Positions 10,143 to 20,057 are shown, counted from the first letter of the stretch. The stretch: 64,000 nucleotides of DNA from Methylobacterium soli (GCF_008806385.1 NZ_VZZK01000003.1:124001-188000), one strand, 5' to 3'. The notes: generated by a model not told the origin, from the sequence alone. Numbers and translations are program-made.

Positions 10143-11657
10143 ATGGTCGACGCCTACGAGACCTTCGCGGCCGGCTACGAGGCCGGCCGGCCGAGCCTCC
10201 TGAACCTCACCCTCGTGGCCGACCTCGAGACCCCGGTCGCGGCCTTCCTGAAGCTGCGCGCCGGCCATGCGGGGCCGGCCTTCCTGCTCGAATCCGTCGA
10301 GGGCGGCGCGGTCCGCGGGCGCTACTCGATGATCGGCCTCGACCCCGACCTGATCTGGCGCTGCCGCGAGGGCCGGGCGGCGATCGCGCGCGGCACCGAC
10401 CTGACCCGGTTCGAGGCCGAGGACGGGGCGCCGCTGGAGAGCCTGCGGGCGCTGATCGCCGAGAGCGCGATCGGCCCCGAGGACACCGCCGAGCTGCCCC
10501 CGATGGCGGCCGGCCTGTTCGGCTATCTCGGCTACGACATGGTGCGGGCCATGGAGGTGCTGCCGGCGCCGAACCCCGACCCCCTCGGGGTGCCGGACGC
10601 CGTGCTGGTGCGGCCCCGGACCATGGTGGTGTTCGATGCCGTGCGCGACCTCATCACGGTGGTGAGCCCGGTCCGCCCGGCCGCCGGCCTCGGTGCCCGC
10701 GCGGCCTACGAGGCGGCGATGGGCCGGCTGGAGCGCGTCGCGGCGGCGCTCGAGGGCCCGCTCCCGATCGAGGCCCGGGCCGACCTCTCGGACGTCGCCC
10801 ATCCGGAGCCCGTCTCCAACACGAGCCCGGCCGCCTACGCCGCGATGGTGGCGCGGGCGAAGGAGTACATCGTCGCGGGCGACATCTTCCAGGTGGTCCT
10901 GTCGCAGCGCTTCGAGGCGCCCTTCACGCTGCCGGCCTTCGCGCTCTACCGCTCGCTTCGGCGCACCAACCCGGCGCCCTTCCTGTGCTACCTCGATTTC
11001 GAGGATTTCCAGGTCGTCTGCTCAAGCCCCGAGATCCTGGTGCGGGTGCGCGACGGCCGCGTCACGATCCGGCCGATCGCCGGCACCCGGCGGCGCGGCG
11101 CGACGCCGGCCGAGGACAAGGCGCTGGCGGAGGAACTCCTCGCCGACCCGAAGGAGCGCTCCGAGCACCTGATGCTGCTCGACCTCGGCCGCAACGATGT
11201 CGGGCGCGTCGCGCGCATCGGCAGCGTCACCGTCACCGGCTCGTTCTTCCTCGAATATTACAGTCAGGTGATGCACATCGTCTCGAACGTCGAGGGCGAT
11301 CTCGACCCGGCCCATGACAACCTCGCGGCCCTCGCGGCGGGATTCCCGGCCGGCACCGTCTCGGGCGCCCCCAAAGTCCGGGCGATGGAGATCATCGACG
11401 AGCTGGAGCGCGAGAAGCGCGGGCCCTATGGCGGCTGCATCGGATATTTCGGCGCGCGGGGCGAGATGGACACCTGCATCGTGCTTCGCACCGCCATCGT
11501 GAAGGACGGCCGCATGCATGTTCAGGCGGGCGCGGGCATCGTCTACGATTCAGACCCGGCCGCCGAGCAGCAGGAATGCGTCAACAAGGCCAAGGCCCTG
11601 TTCCGGGCCGCCGAGGACGCGGTTCTGTTCGCCGCGCGGGCGAAGCGCGGGCAGTAG
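10143..11657 (+). CDS. trpE: Anthranilate synthase component I
   Basis: 504 residues, normal for stand-alone TrpE. The N-terminal regulatory part has FLLESVEGG; the Ser of the LLES element is the usual tryptophan feedback-binding site. The chorismate-binding domain shows GDIFQVVLSQRF, PFLCYLDF, PIAGTRRRG, LGRNDVGRV and GCIGYFG. It makes anthranilate from chorismate with ammonia supplied by TrpG. It follows the PpiD-like gene by 9 bp, with no room for a trp leader peptide or attenuator directly in front. Any such control would have to sit upstream of 8232. Confidence 0.96.
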   Translation: MVDAYETFAAGYEAGRPSLLNLTLVADLETPVAAFLKLRAGHAGPAFLLESVEGGAVRGRYSMIGLDPDLIWRCREGRAAIARGTDLTRFEAEDGAPLESLRALIAESAIGPEDTAELPPMAAGLFGYLGYDMVRAMEVLPAPNPDPLGVPDAVLVRPRTMVVFDAVRDLITVVSPVRPAAGLGARAAYEAAMGRLERVAAALEGPLPIEARADLSDVAHPEPVSNTSPAAYAAMVARAKEYIVAGDIFQVVLSQRFEAPFTLPAFALYRSLRRTNPAPFLCYLDFEDFQVVCSSPEILVRVRDGRVTIRPIAGTRRRGATPAEDKALAEELLADPKERSEHLMLLDLGRNDVGRVARIGSVTVTGSFFLEYYSQVMHIVSNVEGDLDPAHDNLAALAAGFPAGTVSGAPKVRAMEIIDELEREKRGPYGGCIGYFGARGEMDTCIVLRTAIVKDGRMHVQAGAGIVYDSDPAAEQQECVNKAKALFRAAEDAVLFAARAKRGQ

Positions 11658-11787
11658 CGGGCAGGAACTTGGCCGCGTCGCGGGGCTTGACCCTGCGCCG
11701 CGGCGCCACGCTTTCTCGGCCCGGTCGGCCTGCGGGGATCCGTCCGGAGCGCCCGAGGCGGGCGTCCGGTGGCCGGCGCGGCGGGTG

Positions 11788-13479
11788 TCACGCCGCCTTC
11801 ACCTCGCCGAGGAAGCGTCGCACCGTCTGCCCGAGGGTGTTCGAGTGGGTGGCGAGTTCCCGGGCCGCGCCGAGGACCTGCGTCGCCGCCGAGCCCGTCT
11901 CGCCGGCGCCCCTGCGGACCTCGCCGACATTGCCGGTGACCTGCTCGGTGCCGTGGGCGGCCTCCTGCACGTTGCGGGCGATCTCGCGCGTCGCGGCCCC
12001 CTGCTGCTCCATCGCGGCGGCCACCTGCGTGGCGATATCCGCCATGCCCGAGATGGTCTCTCCGATCCCGCGAACCGCCGTCACCGCGCCGCGGGTGGCG
12101 CCCTGGATGGCGCTGATCTGGCCGGAGATCTCGTCGGTCGCGCGGCTGGTCTGCGCGGCGAGTTCCTTCACCTCGGTCGCCACCACGGCGAAGCCCCGCC
12201 CGGCATCGCCCGCCCGGGCGGCCTCGATGGTGGCGTTGAGGGCCAGCAGGTTGGTCTGCCCGGCGATGGTCGAGATCATCGCCACCACGTCCCCGATCTT
12301 CTCGGCCGTCGCGGCGAGGTCCCGGATGGTCGCGTCGGTGTCGCGGGCGCTGACGACCGCGGAGGCCGCGATCTCCGCCGAGCGGGCGACCTGGCGGGTG
12401 ATCTCCTGGATCGAGATCGACAATTCCTCCGTGGCCGACGCCACGGTCTGGACGTTGCCCGAGGTCTGGGCCGAGGCGGCGGCGAGCGCCACCGCCTGCT
12501 GGTTCGTGCCCTCGGCGATGCCGGTCATGGAATGGGCCGTCGCCTCCATCTCGGTGGCGGCCGCGGCCAGACCCTCGGTCAGGCCCGTGGCCGTGGTCTC
12601 GAAGCTGCGCGTCACCGCATCGAGGCGCTCGGCGCGGCGCATCTTGGCGGCATCCTCCTCGGCCTGGAGCGCCCCGAGGCGGCGCGCCTCGGCGGCGTTG
12701 TCCCGGAACACGCCGAGGGCCCGGGCCAGCACGCCCACCTCGTCGCGGCGCTCGGTGCCCTCGACGGCGATGTCGAGGTCGCCCGCGGCGAGCCGCTCCA
12801 GGGCCCGGGTGATCCGGCCGAGCGGCCGGGTCACGGCCGTGATCACGATCAGGCCGGCGAGGCCGCAGGCCACGAGGAGGCCCAGGAAGGCGGCGCCCAT
12901 CAGGGTGAGCGTGCCGCGCGTGGCGGTCGCGCCGGCCTGCTCCTTCGCCTCAAGCAACTCGCGTCCCAAGAGGCTCATCCGGCTCTCGACCGTCTCGATC
13001 AGCTTGCGCCGTGCCAGGCGCCCTTCGCCCTGGGAGATCGCCACGGCGCCCTGCGCATCGTTGCGCATACCGAGCTCCGTCGAACGATCGACGACCGCGA
13101 AATAGGCTTCGATCTGCCGGCGCAGCTCCTGATTCACGGCAAGACGCGCCGGCGAATCGGCGAGCGCGATCAGCCGATCGGAGGCCGCGAGCGCCGCGCC
13201 CTTGGCGACGTCCTGGCGGCGCTTGTACTCCGCCATCTCCTGGCTGCGCGTCTCGATCGTGATGTTGCGGTCCTGGATGGTCAGCTCGGCCAGGTTGATC
13301 CCGATGCGCAGGATGCTCTCCTGGCGTGCCGCCTGGACATCGACCAGCGCGTGGGTCTGGTCCGACATCGCCCCGAGCACGACGCGGGCATAGGCCACCA
13401 GCCCGATCGTCAGGAGGGCCACCAGGGCGAGCGGGATCGCGATCTTGGTCAGGACGCGCGCGTTGTGCAGTGCCTTCAT
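11788..13479 (-). CDS. Methyl-accepting chemotaxis protein
   Basis: 563 residues from ATG 13479. TM1 (about 10-32) is followed by a helical sensor region (about 35-185), TM2 (about 185-210), a HAMP domain (about 210-265, [19 protein letters not shown]) and a long cytoplasmic signalling hairpin. The hairpin tip has the conserved motif [20 protein letters not shown]. There is no obvious C-terminal pentapeptide tether for CheR. It should signal to CheA/CheW, but no che genes are nearby. Upstream in-frame codons to 13746 run through an AT-rich promoter-like region and are excluded. The gene interrupts the trp genes, sitting between trpE and trpG on the opposite strand. Confidence 0.9.
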   Translation of the reverse strand: MKALHNARVLTKIAIPLALVALLTIGLVAYARVVLGAMSDQTHALVDVQAARQESILRIGINLAELTIQDRNITIETRSQEMAEYKRRQDVAKGAALAASDRLIALADSPARLAVNQELRRQIEAYFAVVDRSTELGMRNDAQGAVAISQGEGRLARRKLIETVESRMSLLGRELLEAKEQAGATATRGTLTLMGAAFLGLLVACGLAGLIVITAVTRPLGRITRALERLAAGDLDIAVEGTERRDEVGVLARALGVFRDNAAEARRLGALQAEEDAAKMRRAERLDAVTRSFETTATGLTEGLAAAATEMEATAHSMTGIAEGTNQQAVALAAASAQTSGNVQTVASATEELSISIQEITRQVARSAEIAASAVVSARDTDATIRDLAATAEKIGDVVAMISTIAGQTNLLALNATIEAARAGDAGRGFAVVATEVKELAAQTSRATDEISGQISAIQGATRGAVTAVRGIGETISGMADIATQVAAAMEQQGAATREIARNVQEAAHGTEQVTGNVGEVRRGAGETGSAATQVLGAARELATHSNTLGQTVRRFLGEVKAA

Positions 13480-13780
13480 GATGTGTTCCGCCTGATCCAG
13501 ATCATCTATCGCCGGTTGAGCACAAAAATGGCCAGGTCCGATGAAGATACGATTAAATAGCGGCTTTATCCGCGGCGTTTCTCGCCGGATGCCCGATCCG
13601 CGCCAGAATTCATTTGAGCAATTTAATTTCATTACTTGGCTGCGCTTGGGCGCTTGTGAGCAAATTGCGCCATTCTTCGCGCGCAGTCCCCGCCCCTTCG
13701 CCGGCCCCCCGCCCCGGATCGCCCCCGCCCTTGACCGGACCCTCAAGTGACGTCATCTCGCCACGATGGGAACTGCGCCG
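13480..13780. promoter_or_regulatory. Divergent promoter region between the chemoreceptor gene and trpG
   Basis: A 301-bp intergenic stretch with a clearly AT-richer core (about 13535-13660) than its surroundings, as expected for divergent promoters. I cannot assign -35/-10 boxes with confidence. No convincing Trp-rich leader ORF or terminator/antiterminator pair is visible ahead of trpG. Confidence 0.4.
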
Positions 13781-14395
13781 ATGCCCAACGTCCTGGTGAT
13801 CGACAATTACGACTCGTTCACCTGGAACCTCGTCCATCTGATCGGGCCGCTCTGCGGCACGATCTCGGTCGCCCGCAACGACGCCATCACGGTCGAGGCG
13901 ATCCGGGAGCGCCGGCCCGATGCGCTGGTGCTGTCGCCCGGCCCCTGCACCCCGAACGAGGCCGGGATCTGCCTCGACGCCGTGCGGGCGCTCGGCGGTG
14001 AGATCCCGATCTTCGGGGTCTGCCTCGGCCTGCAGACCATCGGGCAGGCTTTCGGCGGCGAGGTCGTGCGTGCGCCGAGCCCGATGCACGGGAAGGTCTC
14101 GACCATCCGGCACGGGTCGGGCGGGATCTTCCGCGGGCTCAACGATGCCTTCGAGGCGACGCGCTATCACTCCCTCGTGGTCGACCGCGCCCGCTGTCCG
14201 GAGAGCCTCACGGTCACGGCCGAGGCCGATGGTCTGATCATGGGGCTGGAACACGCGACGCTGCCGGTCCACGGGGTGCAGTTCCATCCCGAGAGCATCC
14301 TGTCGCATCACGGCGCGCAGATCCTGCGCAATTTCCTCGATATCGCCACCGCCTGGAACGCGGAGCGTGACAAGCGCGGCGACGGCGTGCATTGA
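13781..14395 (+). CDS. trpG: Anthranilate synthase component II (glutamine amidotransferase)
   Basis: About 204 residues, class I glutamine amidotransferase. It begins MPNVLVIDNYDSFTWNLV. It has LVLSPGPCTP (oxyanion region), GVCLGLQTIGQ with the nucleophile Cys, and GVQFHPESI with the His-Glu pair. It supplies ammonia to TrpE. The ATG at 13781 is preferred over ATG 13766 because the family begins there and GGGAA sits about 8 nt upstream. trpD follows after 60 bp on the same strand. Confidence 0.94.
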   Translation: MPNVLVIDNYDSFTWNLVHLIGPLCGTISVARNDAITVEAIRERRPDALVLSPGPCTPNEAGICLDAVRALGGEIPIFGVCLGLQTIGQAFGGEVVRAPSPMHGKVSTIRHGSGGIFRGLNDAFEATRYHSLVVDRARCPESLTVTAEADGLIMGLEHATLPVHGVQFHPESILSHHGAQILRNFLDIATAWNAERDKRGDGVH

Positions 14396-14455
14396 CGCCT
14401 GATCGTCAGGGAGCGGCGCCGGGCCCTCCCGCCTCGTAAGCTGCGCGTCGGGCGA

Positions 14456-15469
14456 ATGGATTCCTTCAAGCCCCATCTTGCCAAGGTCGCCGCCGGCTTC
14501 GCCCTCGATCGGGCGGAAGCGCGCGCCGCCTTCGACGACCTGCTCTCCGGCGAGGTCACGCCGGTCCAGGCCGGGGCCTTCCTGATCGCCCTGAAGATGC
14601 GCGGCGAATCCCTGGACGAGATCGTCGGGGCCGTCGAGGCGATGCGGTCCCGCATGGTCACCGTGAACCCGGTCGCGGGCGCCGTCGACATCGTCGGGAC
14701 CGGCGGCGATCACTCGGGCAGCTACAACGTCTCGACCCTCGCGGCGATCGTGACGGCGGCCTGCGGCGTTCCGGTGGCCAAGCACGGCAACCGCGCCGCG
14801 ACCTCGCGCTCGGGGGCCGCCGACGTCCTCGCCTCGCTCGGCGTCAAGCTCGGTCTCGATCCCGAGGCCCTGGCGCGATGCCTGCACGAGGCCGGCCTCT
14901 GCTTCATGTTCGCGCAGACCCACCACGGCGCGATGCGCCACGTGGCGCCCATCCGCTCGGAATTGCCGGTGCGCACCATCTTCAATCTGCTGGGACCGCT
15001 CTCGAATCCCGCGGGCGTCGAGCGCCAGCTGCTCGGCGTCTCGACGGCGGCCTGGGCCGAGCCCCTGACCCGCGTCCTGGCGGAACTCGGCAGCCGGCGG
15101 GTCTGGACCGTGCACGGCTCGGACGGCCTCGACGAGATCACGGTGACCGGGCCGACCGCGGTCGTCGCCCTCGATGGGGGGCGGATCTCGCACTTCACCA
15201 TCGACCCGCGCGAGGTCGGCCTGCCGCTCTGGACCCTCGCGGACCTGCGCGGCGGAGACCCCGATCATAACGCCCGCAGCCTCCACGCCGTCCTGGAAGG
15301 CGCGCGCAACGCCTATCGGGACATCGCCGTTCTCAATGCGGGGGCCGCGCTCGTGGTCGCGGAGGCCGCCGACACCCTCGCGGCGGGCGTCGCGCGGGCG
15401 AGCCATGCCGTCGATTCCGGGGCGGCCCGAGCCACCCTCGCCCGCCTCGTCGCCGTCTCGAACGCCTGA
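14456..15469 (+). CDS. trpD: Anthranilate phosphoribosyltransferase
   Basis: 337 residues, full family length. Motifs seen: [18 protein letters not shown] (PRPP site, GTGGD), [17 protein letters not shown] (anthranilate/PRPP site) and [14 protein letters not shown]. It transfers the phosphoribosyl group of PRPP to anthranilate. It is followed after 8 bp by trpC. Confidence 0.96.
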   Translation: MDSFKPHLAKVAAGFALDRAEARAAFDDLLSGEVTPVQAGAFLIALKMRGESLDEIVGAVEAMRSRMVTVNPVAGAVDIVGTGGDHSGSYNVSTLAAIVTAACGVPVAKHGNRAATSRSGAADVLASLGVKLGLDPEALARCLHEAGLCFMFAQTHHGAMRHVAPIRSELPVRTIFNLLGPLSNPAGVERQLLGVSTAAWAEPLTRVLAELGSRRVWTVHGSDGLDEITVTGPTAVVALDGGRISHFTIDPREVGLPLWTLADLRGGDPDHNARSLHAVLEGARNAYRDIAVLNAGAALVVAEAADTLAAGVARASHAVDSGAARATLARLVAVSNA

Positions 15470-15477
15470 GGAACCCG

Positions 15478-16311
15478 ATGTCCGAGACAGAGAGCAGCGG
15501 CACGAGCGCCCAGACCGTCCTGGCACGAATCGAGGCCTACAAGCGCCGCGAGATCGCGGAGGCGAAGCTTCGGGTGCCGCTGGCCAAGCTGGAGGCCCGG
15601 GTCGCCAAGATGGACCCGCCGCGCGGCTTCGCCGACGCGATCGCCACGCATGTCGCGGCCAAGCGCCCGGCGCTGATCGCGGAGGTCAAGAAGGCGTCCC
15701 CCTCGAAGGGGCTGATCCGCGCCGATTTCGACCCGGCCGCCCTCGCTTCCGCCTACGAGGCCGGGGGCGCCACCTGCCTCTCGGTCCTGACCGACGAGCC
15801 CTCCTTCCAGGGCAGGCCCGAATACCTGACCCAGGCTCGCGCCGCCTGCTCGCTGCCCGTCCTGCGCAAGGATTTCCTGTTCGAGCCCTACCAGGTCTTC
15901 GAGGCGCGGGCCTGGGGGGCCGATTGCATCCTCGTCATCATGGCCTGCCTCGACGACGCCGAGGCGGGCGACCTCGTCGAGGCCGCGCACGATCTCGGCA
16001 TGGACGTGCTGGTCGAGGTGCACGATGCCGAGGAGCTCGAACGGGCCGTCCCGCTCGGGACCCGCCTGATCGGCATCAACAACCGCAACCTCAAGACCTT
16101 CGAGGTCTCGTTCGAGACCGCGATCAAGCTCGCGCCGGGCATTCCGCCGGACCGCATTCCGGTGGCCGAGAGCGGGATCTCGGGGCACGCGGACGTGGTG
16201 CGCCTGACGCAGGAAGGGCTCCATACGGTCCTGGTCGGCGAGAGCCTGATGCGGCAGTCCGACGTGGCGGCCGCGACGCGCCGCCTCCTCTTCGGCGAAG
16301 CCGGCGCGTGA
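15478..16311 (+). CDS. trpC: Indole-3-glycerol phosphate synthase
   Basis: 277 residues, a monofunctional TrpC barrel. Seen are [11 protein letters not shown] (catalytic Lys and the SPSKG phosphate loop), [41 protein letters not shown] and VAESGI. It closes the pyrrole ring of indole from CdRP. The TrpF domain fused in some gammaproteobacteria is absent. moaC starts 22 bp downstream. Confidence 0.96.
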   Translation: MSETESSGTSAQTVLARIEAYKRREIAEAKLRVPLAKLEARVAKMDPPRGFADAIATHVAAKRPALIAEVKKASPSKGLIRADFDPAALASAYEAGGATCLSVLTDEPSFQGRPEYLTQARAACSLPVLRKDFLFEPYQVFEARAWGADCILVIMACLDDAEAGDLVEAAHDLGMDVLVEVHDAEELERAVPLGTRLIGINNRNLKTFEVSFETAIKLAPGIPPDRIPVAESGISGHADVVRLTQEGLHTVLVGESLMRQSDVAAATRRLLFGEAGA

Positions 16312-16333
16312 GCCGATCGGCAGGGACAGCTTC

Positions 16334-16831
16334 ATGACAGGCCTGACCCATCTCGATGCGAGCGGCGCGGCCAACATGGTCGACGTGACCGACAAGGCCG
16401 CAACGACCCGCACCGCGCGCGCCGGTGGCAGCGTGGTGATGCTGCCGGAGACGCTGCGGCTGATCCGCGAGGGCGATGCCAAGAAGGGCGACGTTATCGG
16501 CACCGCGCGCCTTGCCGGGATCATGGCGGCGAAGCGCACCCACGAGCTGATCCCGCTCTGCCACCCGCTCCTGCTCTCGAAGGTGCGGGTCGAGTGCGAG
16601 CCCGATGACGGGCTGCCCGGCCTTCGCATCACCGCCGAGGTGAAGGTGCAGGGTCCGACAGGCGTCGAGATGGAGGCGCTCACGGCGGTCTCGGTGGCCT
16701 GCCTGACCGTCTACGACATGGTGAAGGCCGTCGACCGGGGCATGCGCATCGAGGGCATCCGGCTGCTCGCCAAGGATGGCGGCCGCTCCGGCTCCTTCGT
16801 GGCGGAAGCCGATCCGGAGACGCGCGCGTGA
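16334..16831 (+). CDS. moaC: Cyclic pyranopterin monophosphate synthase
   Basis: 165 residues. Motifs: [28 protein letters not shown] (active-site His), [19 protein letters not shown] with catalytic Asp, and the C-terminal KDGGRSG containing the catalytic Lys. It catalyses the second step of molybdenum cofactor synthesis, acting after MoaA. Its 3' end overlaps the moeA start by 4 bp (GTGA), indicating coupling. Confidence 0.96.
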   Translation: MTGLTHLDASGAANMVDVTDKAATTRTARAGGSVVMLPETLRLIREGDAKKGDVIGTARLAGIMAAKRTHELIPLCHPLLLSKVRVECEPDDGLPGLRITAEVKVQGPTGVEMEALTAVSVACLTVYDMVKAVDRGMRIEGIRLLAKDGGRSGSFVAEADPETRA

Positions 16832-18057
16832 GCGGCCTGCTGCCCGTCGCGGACGCGCTGGCCCGCATCCTCGCGAGCGTCGAGCGCCCGGTCGAGACCG
16901 AGAACCTGCCGATCACGGCGGCCGGCCGGCGCACGCTCTCGGCCGATCTCGCGGCCCGGCGCACGCAGCCGCCCTTCGCCGCCTCCGCGATGGATGGCTA
17001 CGCGGTGCGCAGCGGCGACGTCGCGCAGGTTCCGGCGAGCCTCCGCCTCACCGGCACCAGCGCGGCCGGGCACGGATTCGCGGGCTCCCTCGGCCCCGGC
17101 GAGACGGTGCGGATCTTCACCGGCGCGCCGGTGCCGGACGGCGCCGACGCCATCCTGATCCAGGAGAACGCCGATGCCGAGGGCGACAGGGTCCTGGCCC
17201 GCGAGCCGGTGACGCCGGATCGCTTCATCCGGCGGCGGGGCCTCGATTTCCACGAAGGCGATGTCCTGCTGCGCGCCGGCGAAACCCTCGATGCGCGGCG
17301 CCTCGCCCTCGCGGCCGCCTCGGGACATGTCGAGATCCCGGTTCGGCGCAGGCCACGGGTGGCCATCCTGGCGACCGGGGATGAGCTCGTATCGCCCGGC
17401 CAGCCGGCGGCGTGGGACCAGATCATCGCCTCGAACGCCCTCGCGCTCGCCGAACTCGTTCGTGCCTCGGGCGGCGAGGCCATCGATCTCGGCATCGCCG
17501 CAGACAATCTGCCCGCCCTCGCGAGCGCGTTCCAGCGGGCGCGCGAGGCCGGGGCCGACCTCCTCGTGACGCTCGGCGGCGCCTCGGTCGGAGACCACGA
17601 CCTCGTCCAATCCGCCCTCCGGGGCGAAGGGCTCGAACTCGCGTTCTGGCGCATCGCTTTGCGGCCCGGGAAACCCCTGATGCATGGCCGCCTGCGCGAC
17701 ATGCTGGTGATCGGGCTGCCGGGCAATCCGGTCTCGGCGATCGTCTGCGGGATCCTGTTCGTGGTGCCGGCAATCCGGGCCATGCTGGGCGACCCGGCGG
17801 CCGGGGCCGACCGGAGCGAGCCCGCCCGACTCGGACGCGCGCTCGCCGCCAATGACGGCCGGGCCGATTACCTGCGCGCGCGCCTGGAGACCGCCCCCGA
17901 CCGGCTTCCCGTGGTCTATCCAGAAGAGCGCCAGGATTCCTCGATGCTCTCGACCCTCGGCCACGCCGAAGCGCTGCTGGTTCGCCCGCCCCACGCGGAG
18001 GCGGCCGAGGCCGGCGCGGCGTGCCGGATCATCCGCCTCGATCGCGGCCTGCTCTGA
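16828..18057 (+). CDS. moeA: Molybdopterin molybdenumtransferase
   Basis: 409 residues. Seen are [30 protein letters not shown], the MogA-like segment [11 protein letters not shown] followed by [12 protein letters not shown], and [11 protein letters not shown]. MoeA inserts molybdate into adenylylated molybdopterin. It begins with GTG 16828, overlapping moaC. trpD-trpC-moaC-moeA is a conserved Rhizobiales run, often continuing to lexA; here the next locus is ssrA on the other strand. Confidence 0.95.
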   Translation: MSGLLPVADALARILASVERPVETENLPITAAGRRTLSADLAARRTQPPFAASAMDGYAVRSGDVAQVPASLRLTGTSAAGHGFAGSLGPGETVRIFTGAPVPDGADAILIQENADAEGDRVLAREPVTPDRFIRRRGLDFHEGDVLLRAGETLDARRLALAAASGHVEIPVRRRPRVAILATGDELVSPGQPAAWDQIIASNALALAELVRASGGEAIDLGIAADNLPALASAFQRAREAGADLLVTLGGASVGDHDLVQSALRGEGLELAFWRIALRPGKPLMHGRLRDMLVIGLPGNPVSAIVCGILFVVPAIRAMLGDPAAGADRSEPARLGRALAANDGRADYLRARLETAPDRLPVVYPEERQDSSMLSTLGHAEALLVRPPHAEAAEAGAACRIIRLDRGLL

Positions 18058-18149
18058 GCGTCGGAGCCGTCCCGAAGGTGAGGCCGAATCGGCGCGCAAG
18101 CGCCATCGCCGCGCGAGCCCGCGAAGAGCGCTCAAGTGCCGTGAGATGA

Positions 18150-18184
18150 AAGGGAAAGGTGGGTCCCGGAGCCGGAGCTCCGGG
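18150..18184 (-). terminator. Rho-independent terminator of ssrA
   Basis: Perfect 8-bp stem CCCGGAGC / GCTCCGGG (18165-18172 with 18177-18184) and a 4-nt loop. On the minus strand it is followed by ACCCACCTTTCCCTTT. On the plus strand the stem is followed by TTCTGTTTCT, so it may also stop moeA transcripts. Confidence 0.75.
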
Positions 18185-18492
18185 TTCTGTTTCTACGGTT
18201 ACCCTACCGCAAGATGCTTACGCCGCGAGGCGGGCATCCATGACAACGTTATCGTTGGCATTTAGAGTTTTGGTCAGATGCCTGGAATAGGGGTTACCTA
18301 CGCCAAACCGGTCGAAACCTTACCGACAGTCGCACCGTCTCCCGCCGAAGCGAGATAGGACTCGCGATCCCTTTACCGCCCAGTCGATCCTGTTTCGCCC
18401 CCAACAGGAGCGCATCACGATGCGCTCATGGTGGAGGCGCCGGGTACCGCCCCCGGGTCCTGAAACGTTATTACGAACCGGTCATCAACCGC
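18185..18492 (-). ncRNA. ssrA: Circularly permuted two-piece tmRNA
   Basis: Read on the minus strand. The acceptor piece comes first and ends GCGCCTCCACCA, with the encoded CCA ending at 18429. A 26-nt intervening segment (18403-18428) folds as GAGCGCAT-CACG-ATGCGCTC. The coding piece then begins GGGGGCGAAACAGGATCGAC at 18402. GGGGGCG pairs over 7 bp with CGCCTCC across the two pieces, with a G3-U70 wobble, the alanine identity element. The tag frame is at 18218-18259: resume codon GCC, peptide ANDNVVMDARLAA, stop TAA. Together with SmpB, tmRNA rescues stalled ribosomes and marks the product for ClpXP-type proteases. This permuted layout is known for Alphaproteobacteria. Outer ends are approximate, set from the promoter and terminator. 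Confidence 0.93.
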
Positions 18493-18498
18493 ATCCGA

Positions 18499-18527
18499 GA
18501 TATGGGCGGTCGCGGCCGGAAAATCAA
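18499..18527 (-). promoter_or_regulatory. Candidate sigma-70 promoter of ssrA
   Basis: On the minus strand, TTGATT (18522-18527), a 17-nt spacer, then CATATC (18499-18504). This predicts a transcript start near 18492, just ahead of the tmRNA acceptor piece. Confidence 0.6.
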
Positions 18528-18655
18528 CTCGCGTCCGCGGCCCGGATCGACAGCCCGGCGGCGCGCGGCTTCCGGGCAACGGCGCGCCGAACTGCGCAAG
18601 GCCTGGCCCGAACGGCGGTTGTGGAAAGCATCGCAGACCCGCTACAGCCGACAGC

Positions 18656-18841
18656 ATGTCAGATCTCGAAGCCCTGCTCGACCGCCTGAAGGCCGCCCAG
18701 CGCATGCTGGTTCTTCAGGCTGCGGAACTCGCGATGCTCCCGCCCGACGGGACCTTGCGCAAGATCGCCGATCTCGAGAACACGATCGCGGCCGTCGAGG
18801 CCCTGATCGATGAGGAGCGGCACGCGGATCCGCGCCCGTGA
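18656..18841 (+). CDS. Small hypothetical protein, coupled to HNH gene
   Basis: 61-residue, largely helical protein (MSDLEALLDRLKAAQ...) with regularly spaced leucines and alanines, possibly a short coiled coil. Its stop overlaps the GTG start of the HNH protein gene (GTGA at 18838-18841). That overlap is the main evidence that it is real and acts with that protein. I do not recognise a family. Confidence 0.6.
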   Translation: MSDLEALLDRLKAAQRMLVLQAAELAMLPPDGTLRKIADLENTIAAVEALIDEERHADPRP

Positions 18842-19599
18842 GCTGGCGGGACGAGCGCAATGCGCTGTCCCGGGAACGGCTCGAACGCGCCATCCCGGCG
18901 ATCTTCCCGGCCACGGTTCTGCGGCATGCGCTCAGCAGACCGCTGAAGCCGCCGACGCCGCGCCTCGCCGTCGAGAGCTACTGGCGCCATCACCTCCTGC
19001 GCGCCGATCGCCTTGCGCGGGCGCTGGCGGCGTGTTCCGGCCAGCCCGAGGGATGGTCCTGGCGGCTCGGCGGCGAGAAGGGAGCCGGGCTTCCCCTCAC
19101 CTTCCGGATGCCGCCCTCGCCCTACCGCGAGCCGGCGCATGCCCGCGGTCGCGGCCATTGCTGCATCTGCGGACAGCCGGTCTATCGCTTCGGCTGGCAC
19201 CGCGATCTGTGGGGCGCCGGGATCCCCAACAAGAATGCCAGCTGGCACTCGGCCTGCGTCGCCGCCTGGAAGCTCTGGACCTCGCCGAGCGACCACGTGA
19301 AGATCCTGAAGGCCGGGCAAAGGCACCGTTGCGCGGCCTCCGGCAAGCGGCTCTTCAAGACCGCCGAGGTGGATCATCGCGTTCCGCTCTACCGCGTTTG
19401 GCGCGAGCACCGGGACGCGCCGTGGCCGACGCTGTTGTCCTTCTGGGGCACGCCGAACCTTCAGGTGGTCAACCGAGCGGTCCATGCCGAGAAATGCGGC
19501 CAGGAAGCCGGCGAGCGGGCCGCCCGCCGGCGCCTCGCGGCAGCCGAGGCGCCCTCCGAGAGCGCAATTCCGGAGGGTCTGCTCAGCGACCCGACGTGA
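18838..19599 (+). CDS. HNH endonuclease-like protein
   Basis: 253 residues. The N-terminal half (1-95) is helical and basic. Around residue 104 comes HCCICGQP, a CxxC knuckle, with WHSAC further on. The C-terminal part has RCAASGKRLFKTAEVDHRVPL, then NLQVVN and HAEKC, the DH...N...H spacing of an HNH/His-Me nuclease core, with cysteines that probably bind structural zinc. It would be a DNA-cutting enzyme; the target is unknown. Expressed with the 61-aa protein upstream. Its last 17 bases overlap the convergent gene at 19583. It could also be a zinc-binding protein without nuclease activity. Confidence 0.68.
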   Translation: MSWRDERNALSRERLERAIPAIFPATVLRHALSRPLKPPTPRLAVESYWRHHLLRADRLARALAACSGQPEGWSWRLGGEKGAGLPLTFRMPPSPYREPAHARGRGHCCICGQPVYRFGWHRDLWGAGIPNKNASWHSACVAAWKLWTSPSDHVKILKAGQRHRCAASGKRLFKTAEVDHRVPLYRVWREHRDAPWPTLLSFWGTPNLQVVNRAVHAEKCGQEAGERAARRRLAAAEAPSESAIPEGLLSDPT

Positions 19600-19861
19600 C
19601 CGGCCCCACCACGGTCTTGGTGCGCTCGATCATCGCGATCAGGACGGTGTGGAACGCCTGTTGCGCCTCCGACATCGTGGCGGGGCTGCGGTCGCGGCTG
19701 AGGTCGTCCAGGAGTGCATCCATCGCGGCAGCGCGTCCCTGAGGGTCGGGTTCGGCGAGCGCAAACTTCAGAATCGCGTTCTGCGCGGCCCCGAGATCGT
19801 CGCGATCCGCGTGGTCGATGTAGGATCGGAGGTCGCGCGCGCATTCGTCATGAGATGTCAT
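19583..19861 (-). CDS. Small hypothetical helical protein
   Basis: About 92 residues from ATG 19861 (GGTGAG just upstream); ATG 19873 is the alternative. The composition is acidic and helical (MTSHDECARDLRSYIDHADRDD...). There is no signal peptide and I recognise no family. It is convergent with, and slightly overlaps, the HNH gene. Confidence 0.55.
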   Translation of the reverse strand: MTSHDECARDLRSYIDHADRDDLGAAQNAILKFALAEPDPQGRAAAMDALLDDLSRDRSPATMSEAQQAFHTVLIAMIERTKTVVGPVTSGR

Positions 19862-20057
19862 GCGACTCACCATGGCATGAGGCGAGGGTCTGCGGCCAGC
19901 GCCCGGTCCGGCCTGGGCCTATGACCTCGCGTGATCGGGGCACAGGACCGCAGCCGAAACAGGCGGCCGCGTCCCAACGCATCGCAGGGCGTGTTTGGGG
20001 CGGACCAAGCGCGGGCAATCATCGAACCGCACGACAAGGGCCGTCACACCGGGCGTG

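Noticed and set aside
7701..10802. 1033-codon open frame on the minus strand
   Set aside because: It lies antisense to the PpiD-like gene and trpE and also crosses the tpiA start. The Arg/Gly/Ala/Leu/Asp-rich composition and lack of motifs are typical of the complementary frame of high-GC genes.
18415..18705. Short frames on both strands between ssrA and the HNH pair
   Set aside because: They run through the tmRNA acceptor piece and its promoter, so they are not protein genes.
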